From NCBI GenBank assembly GCA_013368325.1, contig JAACJK010000232.1:124001-188000 (forward strand): DNA of 64,000 nt, given 5' to 3'. Positions within the stretch are counted from its first letter, which is position 1. The number at the start of each line of letters is the position of its first letter. The position numbers and the translations under genes were made by a program. Below, piece by piece: positions 56,932 through 64,000 of the stretch. This DNA comes from Ephemerocybe angulata (lineage: Eukaryota; Basidiomycota; Agaricomycetes; Agaricales; Psathyrellaceae). Below the pieces are notes generated by a model. The model was not told the DNA's origin. It saw only the letters and a list, made by a program, of their open reading frames with translations, and searched no databases.

Positions 56932-58684
56932 CGGACGATGGCTAGCGTTCTGTAGGATCATCGACCTGCTCTAGGTGCTACCGTAATACATCTAGCTCCT
57001 ACTAGGCCAAAACTTCTTCGTCCTCTCCCCCTCCTCTATCCTGCGCATGTTCTGTGTCTTCTTCCCCTTCTGATATCACCACACCATCGTCCATCGTCCT
57101 GTGCGTCCCTCTCCCCGTTCTTGTACTCGAAGTCTCAAACCTGGCAACCGCGCAGCACCATTGAGGCGATGTAGCTCTCTGCCCCCAGGCCATAGCATGC
57201 CCTCCTCCACATCGGGTTCCATGTCGTCACGATATTGACGGTCAGCGCTCGTCCCATATTCCTCGTACCGCTGCTGATCTTCCTGCGTCCCTACTTCACA
57301 GATACCTCTCCGAGCGCATACCAACCTCGCTTCGTTTCATTTTCGCATCGATCTTCCTTTCCACAACGCCCTCCTATCCCCGTTCTCCTTTCCACAACGC
57401 CCTCCCATCCCCGTTCTCCTCTCCCTCTCCCCGCCCTCGTCTACCTGTGAAGCTCCTTCCGTACTAGCCGCTTTCTCTCAGGGATAACGAGGGTAGCCTG
57501 CGCCGCTCGTTCCTCGGGCGACTCATGACCCTATAGTACCGCTTCCACCACCACTACCCACCTCATACTCGTACCTCGATCGTCCTCGATCGTGCCCCTG
57601 AGTTTTGTGTGTACCGTATACGGATGAGGGAAGATAAGGTGCGTGTTTTCTAGTTTATTTTGGTTGTGATACGGGTGCGAAGCAGCTTTGTGATTGTTCT
57701 TCGACTCCGTTACCTCTCGTTCTTCTTCGCGACTTCTTTCAATGTTCGAGGCTTCTTCTGCCCGACGGGTGGGCTCGTGGGATATGCTTTGGCATTCGCC
57801 GACTATCCAGCTCCTTTCCTTTCCTTCTTTCTCCGTCCGCCCTTCCTTTCCTTCTTTCTCTGTCCGCCCTTCCTCTCTTCCTGCGAGGCGCGCGCACATC
57901 TATCGCTCCCATCTACGCACGCCCTTACCTGGGTGCTAAGTATCTTAACATGTTATCGAGCGTCAGTGTCTATTAGACGCCGGCTGCTCATCCCGTGCCT
58001 GCTGTGGTGCCTAAGCAGGGTAGTCGTTCATTGCGGAGAGTACAGTGGATGATGGGTCTGGCGTTCGTTTGGCCTTCTTTCTTTCTTCAGGCCTCGGAGC
58101 GACGGTACATTGGTGATCAATCGAGTATCAGGACTGACCGTTCTCGAATCTCGTATCCTGCCTTCATCTCGTCGGAGGGATGGAGGTGGGTTGAGTGCTG
58201 AATGGGCGGTTTGTCAGTTGGATGAGGGTTTCGGTTTCTCTGCGTGTCGACGCGGGGGTGCGGTCGATCGTCGGGGTTATAGATAACGAAGGCTTAAGGC
58301 TGAAGGTTACATAGCATGTATCGGTCGCTCGCGCCTTTTCTCGGCTCCTCAGCGTCTCCGCCGCTCACCCGTTCATTCGGGTGACTGTCCGGTTGGCTGG
58401 GTGGCCCGTCCGAGGAGACGATCGATACTTTGCTCATAACTCGTTCATTCGGCGCCGTTTTTCTTTCGGCACGTGGTATACCACTGAGACTGCTTTTTGG
58501 CGGTGCGGGTACTGGCGTAGAGCTGTGTGTGTGAAGGGAGAGTGTACGTATCTGTTTGGGCGGACTTCTCTCTTTGCTTTATGGCTTCGTTTATGTGCGA
58601 CGGCTCCGCGCGTTGATCTAAATGTAATCTCATTGAAAGGATTAAACAAAACGAAAGAATGTAGATAATGCTATACCAGTGACA
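56932..58684. other. Stretch without a recognised gene
   Basis: A minus-strand frame ending at 57002 encodes an acidic tail (EGEEDTEHAQDRGGGEDEE) that might be a gene end. The imperfect direct repeats of CTCCTATCCCCGTTCTCCTTTCCACAACGCC at 57370-57420 and of CTTTCCTTCTTTCTCCGTCCGCCC at 57813-57860 are low-complexity. No supported gene. Confidence 0.3.
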
Positions 58685-59157
58685 TTACGGAAACCAGCCC
58701 GTGTACTTCTTCCCGTCCGGCCTTCCATGACCCCCGCTAGTAGAGAGTTTACATCCATATTGAGCATCATGATCCTACACCAAACGAGATAGGCATTAAA
58801 TCATCAAGCCCTGGTGCAAGCGAAAGGGCACTAGAACGCACCTGGCTTGCAACATATTTGTGGCAAAAGGCGCAGTTGTAGGGTTGAAACTTGGGGGCGC
58901 CGCGCCGGTCGAGGCGGTCTGAGAGCGCGTCAAGGAGTTCGCGCGTGCTGATGTCCTCGAGGATGTCGCGGGTGCTTAGTTCGTCGACGTCGCGTGGGTG
59001 GTTCTGTTATGCGGTAGAGAGTTGTGTTCGAGATTCAGTCTGGCGTTGGGTACTGTCTGGAGAGGGGCGGTCGGATTGCGATACGTACGTGGGCGTCGCC
59101 GTGTGCTGCGACAACGGAGAGGAAGGCGAGAGGGAGGGCGAGCACGGTGAGACGCAT
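58685..59157 (-). CDS. Small secreted CxxC/His protein, family member 2 (106 residues)
   Basis: Three exons on the minus strand: 59157-59089, 59003-58842 and 58774-58685, all phase 0, GT..AG. The signal peptide MRLTVLALPLAFLSVVAAHG is followed by DVDELSTRDILEDISTRELL and DALSDRLDRRG, then YNCAFCHKYVASQ. The last exon encodes DHDAQYGCKLSTSGGHGRPD and a Trp/Pro end. Length (106) and exon plan match member 1; the C-x2-C-H core is shared, but the C-terminal exon differs and does not rebuild the H-x3-H pair. The RR pair before the Cys region is again a possible Kex2 site. Function unknown; effector-like by inference. Confidence 0.7.
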
Positions 59158-60518
59158 TTTGGCTGGCTTGGTTGGTTGAAGGGCTTTGAGGGAGTGTGTA
59201 GGAGTGTGGTGATGGGGATAAGATGCCCTCGAGGGTGGAGACGGCCAGCCAAAATTCGGCCAAAATAGACTAGCTTATGTACGCCCGAATCTCGGGGTGA
59301 GACTGGTAGCTCGGGCTGCTCGGCTGAGACCCCCTTGGCGCTCATCCCAAACGCCGGCTAAAAGGACTCGCTTGACCTAAATCGTGCTCTTGCTAGGCTT
59401 TCACGGCCGTACTCCTATACTCCGACCGCAGTGCTCAATTGATGTAATGGAATACAGCATCCATAATTTGACCCGCTCGCATGATAAATGTGGCGTGATT
59501 GACTTGACCTACTAAAGGGTACCTACACGAAGATACTTACGAATGTGCTTTAGAGCGAGTCAGTCGACCCGGGGCTCAGATTGGCATGGCGACAATAGTG
59601 AATACAGAAAGTGTGGAAAGGCTAGACTCCGCAATTCTTTACAAGGCCTGCGATTATGAATGCAATCTGTTGGTAGATATGACACTCCTCCCTTCTACTA
59701 TTATTAAACAATAAGTCGCTATGGATTGTCAGACATAACCGGTTGTTCTGAGTCTCATACCCGTGCACCGGGCCACTTGGTCGCTTGCAGCTGCTTCCAT
59801 ACGTGGGAGGCTCAACTGTCATCCTCTAGATATTATATCACACTCCGCACCGTACGTATAGGATGGTTTGAGGACGGGTACTCGGGTATTCAATACCATG
59901 AATCCCGATCCTTAACATTCACTATGGTACGTGTGAGTAACGCAAGCCGCGTTCTTGAGGAGCCGTGAACTCATATCATTCAACTTACCAGTCTGGCCTC
60001 ATACATTTTCCTGCCGGGTTCGGCTGTTACCTAAGACGGATCGTGCCCCTACTCGGTAGTTCACGGATATGTACGGGTATGAAGGCCGAACCCCTTCCGG
60101 TCGCCTATGTAGATGAATGAGGATGTGTAAATCTTCGGTTAGATGGGCCGATCCGGAAATCTAATCTGTCTTTGTTCGAGCGGCATCTCTCCAGACAATG
60201 GTCACGATCCAGAGCCCGAAAAGTCCGGCGGGGGAACAGTCCTCACGAAATGAATAGGGAAAAGAGCCCTGGAATATTTGGTAAGTCTGCAGCGACCATG
60301 CAGTCGGGACTAGTAATCAGAGGGAAATTTGTAGCAGGCTTAGTGCATAACGATTCTTGACACAAATTCCCAGGTGCGAAGAGTACTAGCCTATGGAGAT
60401 AAGCTGCGTATGGACTGTAAATGAGTATATAACAAGGTGCATACAGTCGAAGATACAGCAACCCAAGCTCTCGCATTCCAATTTCCACTCCTACATTCAG
60501 TCTTCAACAATACCGCCA
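59158..60518. other. Stretch without a recognised gene
   Basis: Upstream regions of two divergently oriented secreted-protein genes. No other feature recognised. Confidence 0.35.
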
Positions 60519-61054
60519 ATGCATTCTCCTACCCTCCATCTTCTCTCTATTGTTGTGTCGCTCGCTCACATGGGAGTAAGCTTTAGAAAGTACTGGCAGT
60601 ACTTTCTAAAGCTTACTCCTATGTGAGTTTCAGAAATAACCCAAACTCGCAAAGAGACTCTTCTCTAACGCCGTTTCTAGGATGTGTGGTACTGAGCTCG
60701 TCGATATAGTCGCGTGCTTCAACTTGAAGCACGCGATTATATCGACGACCTCAGTACCCGCACCGACGGGGTCTTGTCCAGCCTCTCCACGCGCGAGCTC
60801 ATAACCGAGCTCTCTGAGTGTCTTGATTGCCGCAAGGAGGACCATAGCATCACATATGAGTGTATAGAGTGTCTCGCCGTAGGCAAGGTCGGGCCCGAGT
60901 AAATCTTCCCGCGGAGGTTACTGAAGCCATCCGAACCCATGCTGGCGACTTGCCCCTACAGAATAAAACCCTGCCCGATGGGACATGCGCAGATAAATTC
61001 TGCAAGGAAATCGTTACCGTATCAAAATCCATTTTCCATTATTATTGCAAATAG
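60519..61054 (+). CDS. Small secreted CxxC protein, family member 3 (possibly damaged)
   Basis: The ATG at 60519 opens MHSPTLHLLSIVVSLAHMG, a signal peptide. A later exon reads LEARDYIDDLSTRTDGVLSS, LSTRELITELSECLDCRKED and YECIECLAV, which aligns well with members 1 and 2 (ARD..D.L.T.T, STREL...L...L, CxxC). The usable splice is donor 60623 (GTGAGT) to acceptor 60709, phase 2. The older donor was probably GTAAGC at 60578, now inside a palindrome. A further block VTEAIRTHAGDLPLQNKTLP, with DGTCADKFCKEIV, ends at a TAG at 61054; its join (near 60895-60916) is uncertain. Two near-perfect palindromes sit at the two ends of the intron, so the gene may be disrupted or the assembly wrong. Confidence 0.5.
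60569..60623. repeat. Palindrome with 27-base arms at the 5' splice site
   Basis: The arm running from CATGGGAGTAAGC to AAGTACTG is followed by one base (G) and its reverse complement, with a single mismatch (GGGAG versus TCCTA). It spans the GTAAGC donor motif of the secreted-protein gene. Confidence 0.85.
60688..60758. repeat. Palindrome with 35-base arms at the start of exon 2
   Basis: The arm from GGTACTGAGCTCGTCG to GCGTGCTTCAA is followed by one base (C) and its reverse complement with two mismatches. The right arm is the conserved coding sequence (LEARDYIDDLS); the left arm looks like an inverted copy of it and brings an in-frame TGA if read. Confidence 0.85.
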
Positions 61055-61600
61055 TCGCACTCTTTTGGTGGTGAAGGAACCACGCCAATCGCATCTCGCC
61101 TCAAGGAGCACCTCCCTGAAGCCTTTATTATTACCAGCTGTCCTGTGGGCTGTGGCCTTCTCCTTGGTGGTATCTCGCTATTTCTCGGTGATATTTGATG
61201 GGAAATATAGGGCGAAGATCAAAACTTCGATTTTGGAAGTTCAATCTTCCTCGATCATGAACGATGGTAGTCTAATTGAAGCTTATTGAAGAGAAGAGTC
61301 TTAATGATTTCCTCCAAAAGGAGGATTCGTTCTCTGCTCATATCTCAAACTATATCGTGTCTCAGATGGACGAAATCCATGATACAATTCTGGGGCATGA
61401 GGATATCCCGGAGCTTCATGATTCTCTTAATCGTCTGTTGTCCTCCCTCAAGGAGGCCTCATCCAAGGGCGAAGCACTAAACTAAATATCATGCCTCCAA
61501 ACCCAGTCGAGCTCTTGCGTCACTGCTCCAACCCACTCGAGCGCACCGGCGCAGTCAGCCCGACTAAAAGGCGAATGAATACCCTCGAGCATTGACACGC
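61055..61600 (+). pseudogene. Coding-like blocks after secreted member 3
   Basis: Blocks in two or three frames: SHSFGGEGTTPIASRLKEHL, then PEAFIITSCPVGCGLLLGGI with SLFLGDI (hydrophobic), and after a frame change KLIEEKSLNDFLQKEDSFSA, HISNYIVSQMDEIHDTILGH and EDIPELHDSLNRLLSSLKEA, stop at 61485. It may be the tail of member 3 or a separate broken gene. Family unknown. Confidence 0.35.
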
Positions 61601-61607
61601 CACTCAG

Positions 61608-62018
61608 GTGCCCACGCCCGACTACCGAGTGAACGAACGAACGTACGACCCCAGCTCCATAACATCATACTGCACGCACGCCGCCAGGCGCACTCGCACC
61701 CACACTCACCAAACGAAAGGAAACAACACCGAACCTGTTCGAAGCCCCAGATGATACGAGCGGCGAAGGGAAGAGGAGCGAAGGAGGAGAGCAAGGGAAG
61801 AGGAAGAGAAGAGGATGCGACTCGAGCGCAGCACGTAGCCCCGGGTACAGGACGAGGCGCACGCGGACGCGAACACCACCCTGGTGCCCGACTGCCACCG
61901 GAACGAACGAACGAACACCATTCTGCACGCACGCTGCCAGTCGCACTTCCCGACCCACACTCTCCAACCGAACCGAACAGAACCGAAACGAAACGAAACA
62001 ACACTGAACCGAATCGAA
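61608..62018. repeat. Diverged direct repeat with GAAC-type microsatellites
   Basis: About 140 bases at 61608-61750 recur, diverged, at 61880-62018. Shared landmarks are GCCCGACT(A/G)CC, GAACGAACGAACG, TGCACGCACGC(C/T)GCCAG and ACACTC(A/T)CCAA followed by AACAACAC(C/T)GAACC. Low-complexity insertion near the broken 3' end of the endonuclease gene. Confidence 0.6.
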
Positions 62019-62141
62019 GCTATCAAATAAAGAGCGGGGAGGGGGAGAAGAGAGGCGAAAAGCAGAAGAGAAGGAGAAGAGGATGTGAAGAGGGGAGAAC
62101 AGGAAGAAAAGAGAATAAGAGAGGAAGACGGGGCAACTCAC

Positions 62142-63630
62142 AACCCGATATTCTCATGCCGATCCCTTCTAGACCCACACGCCGTTTTCGAATCATTCAA
62201 GTGCACCCCACACAGATACTTCAGTCCGATTTCCTCCTCAAAGCGCCCCACTAGAATACGGCGTCAGTTGCACCATCGCACCAGATCAACGACTCGAAAT
62301 AAAAGCGCACCGAAAGCGCGCAAAATCGCCGAATGGGAGAATACGACGCCAACACGAAGAACACAACACCTCACGAAGAACACGAACAGCAAAACACCGA
62401 ACCCCAAACGAGGCACCCAACGCAACACAAGACTCACTAGTATCCTCCCACCCCTCCCGAGTATTGATATCATACCCAGCAGCATGGGCATGGCACGTAT
62501 CGACGCACACGCCAACGCGTGTATTGTCGTCCACGAGCGCGATGATCGCTGCGATTTGGGCGAAGGGCGCGCCGATGACGTTGCCGGCGGCAGCCTGCGT
62601 AGGGGAAGGGAAGGACCGAGGGCAGGCGTGAAGTATGGATGTGAAGGCGTGCGCGCGAGGCGAATGGCAAAGGGCGAAGGGGGAGTGGGTGAACGCGCAC
62701 GGCGTGGGTAAGAGCGCGGGCGGCGAGGTGGACGAGCCCGTATCGCGAGCGTGACAGGCGTACAGTGTGCGCAGTCGTAAGATCCGGGTGGTAGTGTGTG
62801 TGTGTGTGTGTGTGTGTGTTGTTCAAAGGATGGGTAAGCAGTGTTTCCACCGCCAGCCGATAGGGGCACCCACCCCCCAAGGTGGCAACCAGAGAGGTCC
62901 CGGACTCCCGCCAGCTTGGTAGCAGCCTGAGACTAGGGCGACTGAAACGGCCGGCTAGAAGCCGTCGAATTGTCCAACGGCAGGTGCGAAGTACGTAGGT
63001 GGTAGAAAGAGCGTGGCGGAGTAAAACAAGATGTAAGTATGGCAGTCCGTGGGTAGGCGAGACGCGATGAGCAACAGACGCACCATACAGTATTCTCGCA
63101 TAGTACTTCAATCCCAAACTCCCGCACCTCCTCAAATCATCGACGAAGCACGCATACGACTTCTCCCTCTTCGCTCTACACCACGCCACCCTTCGTCAGC
63201 GCCTTCCCTCCTACCACACGTACGCCACCAAGACACAAAAAGGGAGGGGGGACGTACGCGTCTGGGTTCCCTAGGTTGATGAGGTAGTTACCATGCGGGA
63301 AGAAGTGCTTGGGATCGTAGCCGTACTCCCTCATGCGCTCTTTGAAGAGGCGTATGGAGGATGAGGAGAGCGACGGGCCTTCCCATTTCCGTTGGGATTT
63401 GAGGAAGAGGGCGAAGGCGTTTGCGCTATCGGGCAGAGCGGGTCGTCATAGGTCGTTATAGGAAGGTAGGAAGCGAGAGAGGGAAGGAAGGAATGTAGGT
63501 AAGAAGGCAAGGAGCAAGCACGAGAGAGTCGCTAAGGAGAAGGAGCGGAGACGAACGAACGCACCCGATCGCCGCAGCGTTCAAAACGGCGTTCTCGATG
63601 CCTCCCGCGGCAGAGACGTGCGCGCCGACC
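62142..63630 (-). pseudogene. Degenerate AP endonuclease gene (Apn1 / endonuclease IV family)
   Basis: Minus-strand exon blocks follow the EndoIV order. VGAHVSAAGGIENAVLNAAAIG comes first, then ANAFALFLKSQRKWEGP, SIRLFKERMREYGYDPKHFF and PHGNYLINLGNPDA, then KREKSYACFVDDLRRCGSLG with LKYY. A poor block around YHPDLTTAHTV stands in for the HPGS segment. Then [61 protein letters not shown] and [11 protein letters not shown], ending at a GTGAGT donor. Histidine and Asp/Glu metal ligands of the TIM barrel are readable in several blocks. The HPGS block is degraded, and no exon with the usual ending (GLG.IGL..F....D.R....P..LETP) was found before the unrelated plus-strand gene. Family enzymes cut abasic sites in DNA repair. 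Likely a pseudogene or rearranged copy; the N-terminal extension may run beyond the block at 63630. Confidence 0.7.
62794..62819. repeat. (GT)13 microsatellite
   Basis: Thirteen uninterrupted GT units, within or next to an intron of the endonuclease-like gene. Confidence 0.9.
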
Positions 63631-64000
63631 TTTCACGGACTCTACACGCGGGGGAAGAATATCGTCGTATCCACAACCTTTGCCTTCTTCGTTGTGCGTT
63701 TGGGTAGGGAGGAGGTTCAGCGTATCGTGGTCGTGTTCTGGTGTGACGGCTTTGGGTGGGGTTGCCATAGGGCGTTTGCATTTGCATTTGCCTGGGGTGT
63801 CGGAGGGTTGGTTCTTAATTGTACGGTGCCTAAGGTGTGGAGTGGACAGACCTAGGTACTCCTCAGCGTATTCCTTGAACGTGCTTTCAACCCTGGCCGT
63901 CGCCGCCTTGCCCTCGCTTCCTCGTGTACTTGCCCCGCCTCAGCCGAAACGACGGCGGTGGAGCTCATAGCTCGCATGCTCCGTCGCGTCGGAACCATTC
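63631..64000. other. Window end, possible 5' part of the endonuclease-like gene
   Basis: The minus strand holds Lys/Pro/Thr-rich frames that could be the N-terminal extension of the Apn1-like protein, but no start or splice was convincing. Confidence 0.3.

Noticed and set aside
57002..57324. Minus-strand acidic frames as a gene
   Set aside because: Two overlapping frames, neither with a convincing start or splice; kept only as a remark.
61592..62254. 220-codon Arg/Glu/His-rich ORF
   Set aside because: Arises from GAAC/GAAG low-complexity repeats and overlaps the 3' exons of the Apn1-like gene on the other strand.
1..64000. CRISPR arrays, bacterial operons or phage genes
   Set aside because: Spliced eukaryotic genes throughout; none of the tandem repeats has CRISPR spacing.

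Overview
The window looks like nuclear DNA of an agaricomycete (basidiomycete) fungus. Genes are cut by many short introns (about 50-90 bases) with GT..AG ends and CTAAC/CTGAC-type branch sites, several genes have a TATA box 30-110 bases before the ATG, and the recognisable families (Plavaka transposase, TET/JBP-like and JmjC dioxygenases, small secreted proteins) are typical of mushroom-forming fungi. The genus cannot be read from this sequence. All gene models were spliced by eye.

Left third (1-27 kb): an accessory, duplication-rich region. It holds a two-segment membrane protein gene, a long minus-strand gene of unknown family, and three copies (A 4.7-6.7 kb, B 12.1-14.4 kb, C 23.2-24.9 kb) of a unit carrying a promoter plus a 2-oxoglutarate/Fe(II) dioxygenase gene. 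Only copy B continues into a complete gene of about 1295 codons. A is broken, and C is collapsed in frame to the catalytic core. Between them lie a JmjC-domain gene (about 1311 codons), a decayed Itc1/Acf1-like (WAC-DDT) chromatin-remodelling gene, a decayed copy of the dioxygenase gene's C-terminal domain, an apparently intact gene joining a PD-(D/E)XK-like nuclease, a P-loop-like motif and a short kinase-like domain, and a decayed LisH gene.

Middle (27-43 kb): a spliced, apparently intact Plavaka (CACTA-type) transposase gene, a diverged paralogue of the first membrane protein, a gene of a basidiomycete-specific unknown family with a probable GC-AG intron, a 234-base tandem repeat whose units each carry a TATA-like motif, a multi-exon secreted-protein gene, and a second secreted-protein gene interrupted by a 1.04-kb element flanked by an 11-base target duplication.

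Right part (43-64 kb): gene-poor, with long stretches that show nothing and several coding-like relics. It contains an intronless F-box/LRR-like gene, a small TATA-driven ORF, three members of a small secreted CxxC protein family (two of 106 residues with identical exon layout, the third bearing two near-perfect palindromes at its intron ends), and a degenerate AP-endonuclease (Apn1/EndoIV) gene lacking its 3' exons.

Overall the region reads as a fast-evolving subtelomere-like or transposon-rich compartment in which chromatin-enzyme genes, effector-like genes and mobile DNA have been duplicated and are decaying.
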